Shown one piece after another: positions 18,451 through 26,480 of a stretch of DNA of 64,000 nt. The DNA is from Microbacterium sp. RU1D (GTDB lineage: Bacteria; Actinomycetota; Actinomycetes; Actinomycetales; Microbacteriaceae): NCBI RefSeq assembly GCF_900156435.1, contig NZ_FTPQ01000001.1, positions 1,826,268 through 1,890,267 on the forward strand, written 5' to 3'. The notes under the pieces are model-generated. The model was not told the DNA's origin. It did not search any database and saw nothing but the letters and a program-made list of their open reading frames with translations. Made by a program: the position numbers and the translations under genes. Within the stretch, counting starts at the first letter, position 1, and each line of letters begins with the position of its first letter.

Positions 18451-18849
18451 ATGTCTTTCGGGTCGGCATCCACTCGTCCACAGGCGTCGGCGCCGTGTCC
18501 CTGCGGGGGAGCGGAGTTCGGGGCGTGCTGCGCGCCGATCCTCGACGGCGCGGCCGCGCCGAGCGCGGAGCGGCTCATGCGCTCGCGCTACACCGCGTTC
18601 GTCGTCGGTGACCACGCGCACCTCGCCCGGTCGTGGCATCCGCGGACCCGGCCGGAGCACATCGACGCCGACGACGGCACCGTGTGGACGGGGCTCGACA
18701 TCGACGACGCCGTGGAGGACGGGGATGCCGCGGTGGTGGCGTTCCGCGCGCGCTGGCGCCACGCCGATCGGGCCGGGGAGTTGGTCGAGCGGAGTCGCTT
18801 CGTGCGGCGGGGTGGGCGCTGGGTGTACGTCGACGGCGACGTGACGTGA
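18451..18849 (+). CDS. YchJ/UPF0225 family protein with SEC-C-like zinc motif
   Basis: The 132-residue protein has an N-terminal cysteine cluster, CPCGG...FGACC, resembling the SEC-C zinc motif. An NTF2-like domain follows, with LMRSRYTAFVVGD, YLARSWHP-like HLARSWHPRTRP and FRARWRHADRAGEL..SRFVR. The family is widespread and its function is unsettled. The ATG follows TAGAGT by 6 nt, a leaderless arrangement. Confidence 0.85.
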   Translation: MSFGSASTRPQASAPCPCGGAEFGACCAPILDGAAAPSAERLMRSRYTAFVVGDHAHLARSWHPRTRPEHIDADDGTVWTGLDIDDAVEDGDAAVVAFRARWRHADRAGELVERSRFVRRGGRWVYVDGDVT

Positions 18850-18935
18850 GCCCGCAGGGCGGGGCGTCAACCCCGCGTGGGCGTGTCGGTGGTGCTCCGT
18901 AGGGTCGAGAGCGGATCCTCGGCGAAAGGACACGC

Positions 18936-19319
18936 ATGATCCCCGACGCGCAACGCGACCTGCTCGAGAACCCCCACTACGGAAGTCTCGGTACCGTCCG
19001 TCCCGACGGGACGGTGCAGGTCAACCCGATGTGGTTCGCCTTCGACGGCGAGCACCTGCTGTTCACCCACACCGTGACCCGACAGAAGTACCGCAACCTG
19101 CAGCGCAACCCGTCGATGAGCCTGATGGTCTTCGACCCCGAGCGCCCGTACCGCTACATCGAGGTGCGCGGTCGCCTGATCGAGGCGGAACCCGACCCGG
19201 AGGGCGCGTTCTACGTGTTCCTCGGCAAGCGCTACGGCAATGCTCAGCAGGAGGCGCCGCCGGATCGCGCCGACCGCGTGATCCTGAAGATGTCGATCGA
19301 CAAAGTAGGAGGACAGTGA
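18936..19319 (+). CDS. PPOX-class F420-dependent oxidoreductase
   Basis: This split-barrel protein of 127 residues probably binds deazaflavin F420 or FMN and reduces an unknown substrate. YGSLGTVRPDGTVQVNPMW is the usual N-terminal strand pair, followed by FTHTVTRQKYRNL and YIEVRGRLIE. AGGACACG precedes the ATG. It starts a three-gene operon with the next two genes (1-bp gap, then 4-bp overlap). Confidence 0.82.
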   Translation: MIPDAQRDLLENPHYGSLGTVRPDGTVQVNPMWFAFDGEHLLFTHTVTRQKYRNLQRNPSMSLMVFDPERPYRYIEVRGRLIEAEPDPEGAFYVFLGKRYGNAQQEAPPDRADRVILKMSIDKVGGQ

Positions 19320-19320
19320 C

Positions 19321-19986
19321 ATGGAACGCATCGTGATCATCGGAGGGCACGGGAAGGTGGCCCTCCACCTGGCGCGGCTGCTCGCCGACCGCGGCGACGA
19401 GGCCACCTCCGTCATCCGGAATCCCGACCAGGCCGGCGACATCGAGCAGGCGGGCGGGAAGCCTCTCGTGCTCGACGTCGAGAACGCCGACATCGACAAG
19501 ATGGCGACGGCCTTCGAGGGCGCCGATGCGATCGTGTGGTCGGCGGGCGCGGGCGGCGGCAGCGCCGAGCGCACGTACGCGGTGGACCGCGACGCCGCGC
19601 AGCGCGCGATCGATGCCGCCGCACAGGCGGGCGTGCGGCGCTTCGTCATGGTGTCGTGGATCGGGTCGACGCCCGACCACGGGATCGACGCCGACGACTC
19701 GTTCTATGCGTACGCCGACGCGAAGCTCGCGGCCGACGACCACCTGCGGGCGAGCGAATTGGACTGGACCATCCTCGGCCCGGGCACGCTCACGCTCGAC
19801 CCGCCGACGGGACGCATCACCACCGCACCGCAGGGCAAGGCGGAGGTCGCGCGCGCCGACGTCGCGGCCGTCGCCGCCGCCGTGCTGCTGCAGCCGGCGA
19901 CCATCGGGCGCTTCATCCGCTTCGGTGCGGGGGACACGCTCATCGCCGAGGCGATCGTCGCCGACCACGCGGGGAGCGACGCGTGA
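19321..19986 (+). CDS. NAD(P)-binding atypical SDR protein
   Basis: This 221-residue Rossmann protein of the NmrA/YhfK-like atypical SDR group has the nucleotide motif IIGGHGKVALHL at its N-terminus, AIVWSAGAGGGS and the FVMVSWIGS strand. It also has a WTILGPGTLT segment. It lacks an obvious YxxxK catalytic pair apart from YAYADAK, so it may be a sensor or reductase. It sits in an operon between a PPOX protein and a PEP-mutase-like enzyme. Confidence 0.82.
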   Translation: MERIVIIGGHGKVALHLARLLADRGDEATSVIRNPDQAGDIEQAGGKPLVLDVENADIDKMATAFEGADAIVWSAGAGGGSAERTYAVDRDAAQRAIDAAAQAGVRRFVMVSWIGSTPDHGIDADDSFYAYADAKLAADDHLRASELDWTILGPGTLTLDPPTGRITTAPQGKAEVARADVAAVAAAVLLQPATIGRFIRFGAGDTLIAEAIVADHAGSDA

Positions 19987-20759
19987 GCGCCGTCGCCGAC
20001 CGCGCGCAGACCCTCGTCGGGCTGCACGCCGCCCCCGAGATCCTCCGCGTCGTCAACGTGTGGGACGTCGTGTCGGCGCAGGCCGTCGCGGCCCTGCCCG
20101 AGACGAAGGCGCTCGCGACCGCGGGTCATTCGATCGCGGCCACCTTCGGGTATGAAGACGGCGAGAACATTCCCGTCGAGCTCATGCTCGACATGGTCGG
20201 GCGCATCGTCGCCGCCGTCGACGTGCCCGTCAGCGCGGACCTGGACGCCGGGTTCGGCAACCCGGGCGAGACGACGCGCCGGGCGATCGGCGTGGGTGTC
20301 GTCGGCGCCAACGTCGAGGACCAGGTGAAGCCGCTCGCCGAGGCCGTGGCCGCCGTCGAGGCGGTCATCGCCGCGGGTGAGGCGGAGGGCGTCCCGTTCG
20401 CCCTCAACGCGCGCACCGACGTGTTCTTGAAGGGTGCGGACCGCCCCCTCGACGACAAGATCGCGGACGCCGTCGAACGCGGCCGCGCCTTTCTCGCCGC
20501 CGGCGCCACCTCGGTGTTCGTCCCCGGCAAACTGGACGCCGACACCACCCGGCGGCTGGTCGAGGGGCTCGGGGAGCGCACGCTGAGCGTCATCGGCGTG
20601 CCGGGCAACCTCACGGCCGCCGAGTACGAGGCGCTCGGTGTCGCCCGCATCTCGTACGGCCCGCAGACCCAGCGCGTCGCCCTCACGGCGCTCCAGGACC
20701 TCGCGATCGACCTCTATGCGGATGGTGTCATCCCGTCGACGGTGCGCGAACTGAACTGA
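19983..20759 (+). CDS. isocitrate lyase/PEP mutase superfamily enzyme
   Basis: The 258-residue TIM-barrel protein resembles the 2-methylisocitrate lyase/PEP mutase superfamily. Marks are VNVWDVVSA, ATAGHSIAATFG, SADLDAGFG with the metal-site Asp, GVVGANVEDQ, LNARTDVFL, and GATSVFVPG. The K-K-C-G-H lyase loop is missing, so it is not a true isocitrate lyase; a phosphonate or oxaloacetate-type C-C or C-P bond activity is possible. The GTG at 19983 overlaps the preceding stop by 4 bp, showing translational coupling. Confidence 0.82.
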   Translation: MSAVADRAQTLVGLHAAPEILRVVNVWDVVSAQAVAALPETKALATAGHSIAATFGYEDGENIPVELMLDMVGRIVAAVDVPVSADLDAGFGNPGETTRRAIGVGVVGANVEDQVKPLAEAVAAVEAVIAAGEAEGVPFALNARTDVFLKGADRPLDDKIADAVERGRAFLAAGATSVFVPGKLDADTTRRLVEGLGERTLSVIGVPGNLTAAEYEALGVARISYGPQTQRVALTALQDLAIDLYADGVIPSTVRELN

Positions 20760-20767
20760 CCGCGGTC

Positions 20768-20809
20768 ACGGAGCCCGGGATGCCGCATGGGCGGTGTTCC
20801 GGGCTCCGT
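20768..20809. terminator. bidirectional terminator
   Basis: Perfect 11-bp arms ACGGAGCCCGG and CCGGGCTCCGT enclose a 20-nt loop between the convergent PEP-mutase-like and LON-domain genes. Confidence 0.7.
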
Positions 20810-20859
20810 CGTGTCGCGCGCGGCATCCGGATACGCGTCGGCGCGGCAGGAGGGAGGGG

Positions 20860-21507
20860 TCAGACCTCGTCGTCGTCCTCGTCGACCACGATCACCCCGT
20901 CAGGAACAGGGTCGCCCAGGAGCGGCTCGGCCGCGAGGGTGAGGTCGATCGTCGCGCGGAGCAGGCCCCCGAGCGTCTCGGACCGCAGCAGCTCCATCTG
21001 GTCGAGCTCGCCGAGCGGGGCGATCGCGGCGACCTGCCAGGCGCGCGGGAGGGGTTCCTCCGACAGCTCGACCTCGGGGTCCCACCGCGTGCCGCCGTAC
21101 TGCCGGGCGCGTCCGAGCACGCGGCGCACGATCCGCTCGGCCTCTTCGAGCAGCGGCGTCAGCGCGTCGTTCCATTCCAGGTCGGGCAGAGCACGAACGT
21201 CGGCGCGGGGGTAGGGCGCGTCGTCGAGCCACTCGACGATCTCGAAGCGCTCCGTTCCGCGCGCCACGATCTGCATCTGCCCGGCCTGGGGCACGACGTG
21301 GCTGAGCTGGGCCATCGTGCCGAGCGCGAACCGCTGGTCGCCCCCGCCGGTCTCGGAGCCGCGTTCGATGAGCACGACGCCGAAAGCGGGATCGGTCTCA
21401 TCGAGCAGGCGCCCCAGCATGACGAGATAGCGCTCCTCGAAGATCCGCAGCGCGAGGGGCGTGTGCGGGAAGAGGACGGCCCCGAGGGGGAACATCGCGG
21501 TACCCAT
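20860..21507 (-). CDS. LON peptidase substrate-binding domain protein
   Basis: The 215 residues match the N-terminal substrate-binding (PUA-like) domain of Lon without ATPase or protease parts. Family segments are MFPLGAVLFPHTPLALRIFEERY, of which the key pieces are FPLG, LFP and IFEERY, then FGVVLIERG and GTMAQLSHVV. The C-terminus is acidic (DEDDDEV). Function is unknown; a chaperone or substrate-recognition role is inferred. The ATG at 21507 is preferred to a TTG four codons upstream. Confidence 0.88.
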   Translation of the reverse strand: MGTAMFPLGAVLFPHTPLALRIFEERYLVMLGRLLDETDPAFGVVLIERGSETGGGDQRFALGTMAQLSHVVPQAGQMQIVARGTERFEIVEWLDDAPYPRADVRALPDLEWNDALTPLLEEAERIVRRVLGRARQYGGTRWDPEVELSEEPLPRAWQVAAIAPLGELDQMELLRSETLGGLLRATIDLTLAAEPLLGDPVPDGVIVVDEDDDEV

Positions 21508-21597
21508 GGCCCCAGTCAACCAGCGCCGGACGGCGGCGGGGTCGCGCCGGCCCCGATCCCCAGGGGGCTTGCGCGGAGGACGCGGATGCCGTTCGGG

Positions 21598-22659
21598 TCA
21601 GTCCTCGCTCCCGCGCAGCGTCTCGTGCACGCGGTGCAGGTCCATCAGGAGCGACCCCGTGAGAACCCAGTGCAGCGTGGAGGGTGTCTGGATCTGCAGG
21701 GGGCGCGTGAGTGCGGGCTCGACGTCGGCCACCCGCTCGGGGCCCGTGTCGAGGGCGAAGGCGAGGCGGACGTCGTGGGCGGCCCGGTGCAACTGCTCGG
21801 CGATGGCGCGGACGGCCGGCTCGTCGACGATCGAGCTCTCGTAGCCGTCGTAGACGGCGCGGGTCATCCCCACCGTCTGCGTCACCACCGGGGTGAAGCG
21901 GTCGAGGAGGGCACCCATCTGGGCGAGGTCGGCGCGGTGGCGGTTGCTGCGCGGGTTCAGCGCGAGCGAGTCGGCGCCGTCGCGGATCGCATCGGCCGCG
22001 GCATCCCGGACCGGGCGCAACAGGCGCGCCTCGAGGAGGAGTCCCTCGAGGGATGCCGCGGTCTGCGGCGTCTCGAGGGCGTCGGCGAGGCGCTCGAGGG
22101 CGGCCGCCAGCTCGCGACCGAGGACGTCGACCTTCTCACGGGCGGCGGGCACGAGCACGGGCGGGACGAGGACCGCGTTGACGACGATGCCGATCGCGGC
22201 GCCGATGAGCGTCTCGAGCACGCGATCCAGGGCGTAGTTGGGGGTCGCGGTGCCGAGGGCGAGGACCAGCAGGGCGCTGATGGCGATCTGATTCGTGGCG
22301 CCCGGCGAGATGCGCGCGGCCCACGCGACCGCCAGCGCCACCCCGGCCGACAGCAGCGCGACCCAGGGCTGCGACCCGAAGATGAGGCCGAGGACGGCGG
22401 CGATGAGGACACCGACGATCACCCCGACGCTGCGTTCCACGGCGCGGGTGAACGACTGGTTGATGCTCGGTTGCACCACGAGGAGGGCCGCGATCGCGGC
22501 GAAGATCGGGGGAGGGCCCTGGACGAGCCATCCCGCGAGGAGCCAGGCGGCGACGATGGCGATCGCGGACTTGACCACCTGCAGCAGGGGGACGCGGCGC
22601 GGGGCGCGGACGTTCACGCTGTCGCGCATCGTGCGGAGGGCGGGGATGCGCACGGTCAC
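21598..22659 (-). CDS. FUSC-family membrane protein
   Basis: This 353-residue protein has an N-terminal half of about six membrane spans (residues ~25-155) with the FUSC-type AIAALLVVQPSINQSF segment and PLLQVVKSAIAI, followed by a soluble helical half. FUSC proteins (FusC, aromatic-acid exporter-like YccS/AaeB) are thought to export aromatic or toxic compounds. The GTG at 22659 overlaps the stop of the upstream HxlR gene, so this exporter is part of that regulator's operon and may respond to the same signal. Confidence 0.85.
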   Translation of the reverse strand: MTVRIPALRTMRDSVNVRAPRRVPLLQVVKSAIAIVAAWLLAGWLVQGPPPIFAAIAALLVVQPSINQSFTRAVERSVGVIVGVLIAAVLGLIFGSQPWVALLSAGVALAVAWAARISPGATNQIAISALLVLALGTATPNYALDRVLETLIGAAIGIVVNAVLVPPVLVPAAREKVDVLGRELAAALERLADALETPQTAASLEGLLLEARLLRPVRDAAADAIRDGADSLALNPRSNRHRADLAQMGALLDRFTPVVTQTVGMTRAVYDGYESSIVDEPAVRAIAEQLHRAAHDVRLAFALDTGPERVADVEPALTRPLQIQTPSTLHWVLTGSLLMDLHRVHETLRGSED

Positions 22660-23024
22660 TCCGTCCGCGCGACGATGTCGTCGGCGTTGTCGGCGACCCA
22701 TTCCATGAGCGGGATCACCCGCGTCATGAGGTCGCGGCCGCGCGGCGTGAGCGCGTACTCGACGCGGGGCGGGACCTCGGGGTAGGCGGTGCGCTGGACG
22801 AGGCCGTCGCCTTCGAGCGTCTTCAGCGTGCTGGCGAGCATCTTCTCGCTGATGCCGGAGACGTTGCGGCGCAGGACGCCCCATCGCTGCGTGCCGTCGG
22901 ACAGGGCCAGCAGCACGAGGACGCCCCACTTGCCCATCACGTGGTCGAGCACGGTGCGGGTGGGACACCCGTCGGTGAAGATCTCGGGGTTGCGGCCGCG
23001 GAGATCCGCAAGACTGACGCTCAT
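22656..23024 (-). CDS. HxlR-family redox or electrophile-sensing regulator
   Basis: The 122-residue winged-helix protein has the DUF24/HxlR signature: a lone N-terminal cysteine in TDGCPTR (Cys20), the MGKWGVLVLLALSDG helix and the RTAYPEVPPRVEYALTPRG wing, of which VPPRVEY is the core. It is divergent from a QorB-type quinone reductase, the same gene order as ytfH/ytfG in E. coli and qorR/qor2 in Corynebacterium, where QorR senses oxidation through one N-terminal cysteine. By analogy it should repress the pair under reducing conditions. Confidence 0.88.
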   Translation of the reverse strand: MSVSLADLRGRNPEIFTDGCPTRTVLDHVMGKWGVLVLLALSDGTQRWGVLRRNVSGISEKMLASTLKTLEGDGLVQRTAYPEVPPRVEYALTPRGRDLMTRVIPLMEWVADNADDIVARTE

Positions 23025-23028
23025 GTGA

Positions 23029-23051
23029 GTACCTAACCAGAAAGTGGGTAC
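23029..23051. promoter_or_regulatory. candidate HxlR operator
   Basis: GTACC and GGTAC, as outer arms, frame a 13-bp centre immediately before the HxlR start and 66 bp before the divergent quinone reductase. GTAC-type half-sites are usual for this regulator family. It is probably autoregulatory. Confidence 0.55.
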
Positions 23052-23117
23052 CGGCATTCCGGAATGCGGGTGCTCCCGCGCGGTTTCACCCCGCGTACCG
23101 ATCGAAAGGACCTCCCC

Positions 23118-23975
23118 ATGACCCTCCTCGTCACCGCCGCCTCCGGACACCTCGGCCGCCTCGTCGTCGACGCCCTGCTCGAACGCGGCGTCGCGGCATC
23201 CGACATCGTCGCCGGCGTCCGCACCCCCTCGAAGGTCGACGACCTCGCGGCGCGCGGCGTCGGCGTCGTCGAACTCGACTACTCGCGGCCCGACACGCTC
23301 GCTCCGGCCCTGGAGGGCGTCGAGCGGGTGCTGCTGATCTCGGGCACCGACGCCGACCGCGTCGCCGGACACCGCAACGTCATCGAGGCCGCGCGGGCGG
23401 CGGGTGTGGAGCGACTCGTCTACACCAGCGCCCCGCGCGTCGACGAGATCGACTACGCGCTCGGCGCCGACCACAAGGCCACCGAGGAGGCCATCGCCGC
23501 CTCGGGCCTGTCGGCCACCGTGCTGCGTCACAACTGGTACACGGAGAACTACCTGGATGCCGTGGCCCGGGCCGCGCAGACCGGGGAGATCGTGGCGGCC
23601 GTCGGCGACGCACGCGTCGCGAGCGCCAGTCGACGCGACTACGCCGAGGCGGCGGCGCTCGCCCTGACCACTGACGAGCTCGCGGGCCGCACCCTCGAGG
23701 TCGGCGGCGACGTGGCCTGGACCTACGACGACCTCGCCGCGGCGGCGAGCGAGGTGCTCGGTCGTCCGGTGATTTACACGTCGGTGACCCTCGCGCAGCT
23801 GGAAGACGGGCTGAAGGCCGCGGGCCTGGATGCCGGGACGGCGGCGTTCATCGCCGGAACCGACGACGCGATCGCGCGCGGCGCGCTGTCGCAGACCGAC
23901 GGCACGCTGTCGGCGCTCCTCGGGCGTCCGACAACGCCGCTGGTCGAGGGCCTGCGCGAGGGGCTCGCGGTCTGA
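23118..23975 (+). CDS. QorB-type NAD(P)H:quinone oxidoreductase / NmrA-like SDR
   Basis: This 285-residue atypical SDR resembles E. coli YtfG (QorB), which reduces quinones with NADPH. The N-terminus TAASGHLGRLVVDAL is the nucleotide motif, followed by LLISGTDADRVAGHRNVIEAA-like segments, LVYTSAPR, and RHNWYTENY near the active site. GAAAGGA lies upstream of the ATG at 23118; a longer frame from 23064 is less likely. Divergence from an HxlR regulator supports a role in quinone or electrophile detoxification. Confidence 0.88.
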   Translation: MTLLVTAASGHLGRLVVDALLERGVAASDIVAGVRTPSKVDDLAARGVGVVELDYSRPDTLAPALEGVERVLLISGTDADRVAGHRNVIEAARAAGVERLVYTSAPRVDEIDYALGADHKATEEAIAASGLSATVLRHNWYTENYLDAVARAAQTGEIVAAVGDARVASASRRDYAEAAALALTTDELAGRTLEVGGDVAWTYDDLAAAASEVLGRPVIYTSVTLAQLEDGLKAAGLDAGTAAFIAGTDDAIARGALSQTDGTLSALLGRPTTPLVEGLREGLAV

Positions 23976-24040
23976 TGCACCCGCGTGAGTGGCCAGCATT
24001 TGTCGCTTGAGCACCTCGGCGGGCGACGATTTCTGGCGAT

Positions 24041-24385
24041 TCACGCGTTTCCGAGGGCGGTCAGGCGGCGCTCGCGCATCGCCAGGAAGAGGGGGAAGGT
24101 GAAGGCGAACGCTGTCACGCCGGAGAGCACGATGTACAGCCACGCGAAGCGCATGCCGAGCCGCCGCCCCTCGACGATGAGGAAGACGCTTCCGGCGATC
24201 GCCACGACGAGCAGGTCGACCGTGAGGGACGACACCGCGGGGCCGCTCGTGAGGAGATCGCCGATGAAGTCGCGCATCTGCACGATGGCGAAGGCGTTGA
24301 AGGTCCACGTGCCGACCAGGCCCGCCAGTGACAGGACGAGGAACGCGACCGCGGTCGGCGTCCAGTGGCGTCGGATTTCGCTCAT
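24041..24385 (-). CDS. DUF2834 family small membrane protein
   Basis: The 114-residue protein has three predicted spans (about 11-31, 55-72 and 82-100) and the DUF2834-type ending in which WLYIVLSGVTAFAF and PLFLAMRERRL are the recognisable parts. Function is unknown. A CAGGAT hexamer 6 nt before the ATG suggests a leaderless transcript; the gene converges with the quinone reductase and is divergent from the DksA-like gene. Confidence 0.8.
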   Translation of the reverse strand: MSEIRRHWTPTAVAFLVLSLAGLVGTWTFNAFAIVQMRDFIGDLLTSGPAVSSLTVDLLVVAIAGSVFLIVEGRRLGMRFAWLYIVLSGVTAFAFTFPLFLAMRERRLTALGNA

Positions 24386-24438
24386 GACGCGATCCTGCCG
24401 CAGCGCCGATGTCGTCGGAGGGGGCTAGCGTCGGGGAC

Positions 24439-24813
24439 ATGGATGCCGACACCGCCCGGCGGATGCTGGAGGACCGCGAGCGCGAGACCGCCCATCGTCT
24501 CGCGCGCCTCATCCACGACGATGAGAGCCTCCGCCACGACCGCGCCGACGCGACCGCTGACGACGAGCACGACCCGGAGGGGTCGACGCTGTCGGGCGAG
24601 TGGGCCCAGGTCGATGCGCTGCGCCGCGGTGCCGAGGCCGAGCGCGCCGAGATCCGCGCCGCGCGCGAGCGCGTGGCATCCGGCACCTTCGGCGTCTGCG
24701 AGCGGTGCGGCCGGCCCATCGCCGACGCTCGCCTGGAGGCGCGGCCGTTCGCGCGCCTGTGCATCGACTGCGCGCGACAGGCCGGCGGCACGACCCCGGA
24801 CGGAGGCGCCTAG
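24439..24813 (+). CDS. DksA/TraR-type zinc-finger protein
   Basis: The 124-residue protein has an N-terminal helical region rich in Asp, Glu and Arg (about 1-85) and a C-terminal four-cysteine finger, CERCGRPI ... CIDC. This is the TraR/DksA layout. Such proteins bind in the RNA polymerase secondary channel and modulate initiation, sometimes with ppGpp; in actinobacteria the role is less studied. TAGCGT lies 7 nt before the ATG at 24439; an in-frame ATG at 24409 is the alternative. Confidence 0.85.
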   Translation: MDADTARRMLEDRERETAHRLARLIHDDESLRHDRADATADDEHDPEGSTLSGEWAQVDALRRGAEAERAEIRAARERVASGTFGVCERCGRPIADARLEARPFARLCIDCARQAGGTTPDGGA

Positions 24814-24822
24814 GCTCGAAGA

Positions 24823-25038
24823 GTGGAACCCGTCCTCATCGTGCTGCTGTTCGCCAACGCCGTCTTCAACGCGGTCGTGTGGCCGCGCTTCTACCCCCGC
24901 ATCGCGAAGGACCCCCGGGCGCGGGATGCCGCGGGCAAGCCGACGGCGTTCCTCATCGTGCACACCGTGCTGATCGCGATCGCCCTCGTGCTCGCCCTCG
25001 CGTCGGTCATCGCCGCCATCGCGAGCATCGTGAGCTGA
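24823..25038 (+). CDS. SCO4848-family small membrane protein
   Basis: The 71-residue protein has two membrane helices (about 3-22 and 43-69) linked by a basic loop, WPRFYPRIAKDPRARD, typical of this actinobacterial family of unknown function. The GTG lies 6 nt after TAGGCT, whose first three bases are the stop codon of the DksA-like gene, so a promoter may be embedded in that stop. Confidence 0.8.
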   Translation: MEPVLIVLLFANAVFNAVVWPRFYPRIAKDPRARDAAGKPTAFLIVHTVLIAIALVLALASVIAAIASIVS

Positions 25039-25063
25039 CCAGGCCCCGCTCGAGGCCTCGCGG

Positions 25064-25153
25064 TAGACTGGTCGCGCGGGTTCGCCCGCCGCACCTCGTG
25101 CATCTACCTACCGGACCGGCAAGGCGGCACTGCCCCACGCCCCGGAGATCCTC
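25064..25153 (+). promoter_or_regulatory. promoter and structured leader of the MFS transporter gene
   Basis: A TAGACT -10-like element at 25064-25069 predicts a start near 25076. The RNA would open with a GCGGG-TTCG-CCCGC hairpin (25076-25089), a very stable UUCG tetraloop, followed by ~65 nt rich in short complementary blocks (CCGGACCGG, GGCGGCACTGCC). I do not match it to a known riboswitch class. An attenuating or ligand-binding leader is possible. Confidence 0.4.
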
Positions 25154-26389
25154 ATGCACCACCCCGCCCCCGTCGTCGACCGCCCGCTGATTCATCACAC
25201 CGGTTTCTGGTTCTTCCCGGTCGCGTTCGTCGCCCGGCTGCCGTTCGCGATGATGACCGTCGGGGTCCTGGCCCTCGTCGTGGCGCTGCGCGGCTCCGTG
25301 GCGCTCGGCGGGTTCACGTCCGCCGCCGTCGGTCTCGGCGTGGTCGTGGCCGGGCCGGTCCTGGGCGATCTCGCCGATCGGTACGGTCAGCGGCGCGTGC
25401 TCGTCCCGGTGGGGCTGGCCAACGGCATCCTGCTCGCCCTGTTCCCGCTCGTGGTGGCCGCAGCGCCCGGTGAGGCGTTGCTGCTGATGGCCGCGACGGC
25501 GATCGGACTCACCGGTCCGCAGACCGCCGCGATGTCGCGGAGCCGCGTGATGGCCCTCATCGGCGACCGGGTGCACCCCGCGCGGCGCGAGCGCACCTTC
25601 TCGCGCGCGATGGCCTACGAGTCGGCCGCGGACGAGACGGCGTTCGTCATCGGGCCCTTCGTCGTCGGCATCCTCGCCGCGCTCGTCGACCCGTGGGCGC
25701 CCATCGTCGGTGCCGCCGTGCTGAGCTTCGTCTTCGTCACCGCCTTCGCGCTGCACCCGACCGGGCGCGCCGTGCCCGCTCGGGAGGAGCGCGCCGAGAT
25801 GGCGCCGTTCCGCGAGCTGCTGCATCCGCGGATGCTCGTGGTGGTCGCGGCGGTGTTCGGCGTCGGTCTGTTCTTCGGGTCGACCCTGACCTCGCTCACC
25901 GCGTTCATGGAGGCGCAGGGCGCACCCGAGGCGGGGGCCCTGCTCTACGGCGTGATGGGGGTGGGCTCAGCGGTGCTCGCACTCGCCGTCGCGGCCCTGC
26001 CCGCGCGCTTCGCGCTGCGCTGGCGGCTGGTGCTGTTCGCGGCTGTCCTCACGGCCTCGGCCGGGGCGTACACGGTCGGCGGATCGGTGGTGACGGTGAC
26101 GATCGTGCTATGCCTCATGGGAATAGGCGTCGGACCCTCGCTCGTGACGTTGTTCAGCCTCGCCGGTCACCGTGCCCCGCGTGGACGCACCGCCTCGACG
26201 ATGACCCTGATGGCCTCAGCGCTCACCCTCGCGCAGGCTCTGTCGTCGGCCGTCACCGGCGCCGTCGCCGAGAACGACGGCGTGGCCACGGCGATGCTCT
26301 TTCCGGCGGGGGCGGCGATGCTCGTGCTGGCGATGGCCGCGATCAACGCGTCGTCGACGCCGCGGTGGGACGCCGCCGCGTCCGCCTGA
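25154..26389 (+). CDS. MFS transporter
   Basis: The 411-residue protein has about 12 membrane spans. GDLADRYGQRRVLVP is the MFS loop 2-3 motif (G-x-x-x-D-R-x-x-R-R), and TGPQTAAMSRSRVMALIGDR the fifth-helix region. It is probably a drug or metabolite exporter driven by proton motive force; substrate is unknown. GGAGATCCTC precedes the ATG. The leader upstream suggests post-transcriptional control. Confidence 0.88.
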   Translation: MHHPAPVVDRPLIHHTGFWFFPVAFVARLPFAMMTVGVLALVVALRGSVALGGFTSAAVGLGVVVAGPVLGDLADRYGQRRVLVPVGLANGILLALFPLVVAAAPGEALLLMAATAIGLTGPQTAAMSRSRVMALIGDRVHPARRERTFSRAMAYESAADETAFVIGPFVVGILAALVDPWAPIVGAAVLSFVFVTAFALHPTGRAVPAREERAEMAPFRELLHPRMLVVVAAVFGVGLFFGSTLTSLTAFMEAQGAPEAGALLYGVMGVGSAVLALAVAALPARFALRWRLVLFAAVLTASAGAYTVGGSVVTVTIVLCLMGIGVGPSLVTLFSLAGHRAPRGRTASTMTLMASALTLAQALSSAVTGAVAENDGVATAMLFPAGAAMLVLAMAAINASSTPRWDAAASA

Positions 26390-26480
26390 CGGCGCCGCGC
26401 CGATCCGGAGTGGCCCGACGCGGGGTGTTCGCGTACCTAGGTCACGCGGCCGGCGCCCCACCCCCTCGACCGGCGCCCGC

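Noticed and set aside
15235..18933. A 1232-codon open frame on the minus strand
   Set aside because: It covers trpD, the PHP gene and the exonuclease in other frames; the composition is low-complexity Arg/His/Pro and there is no ribosome site.
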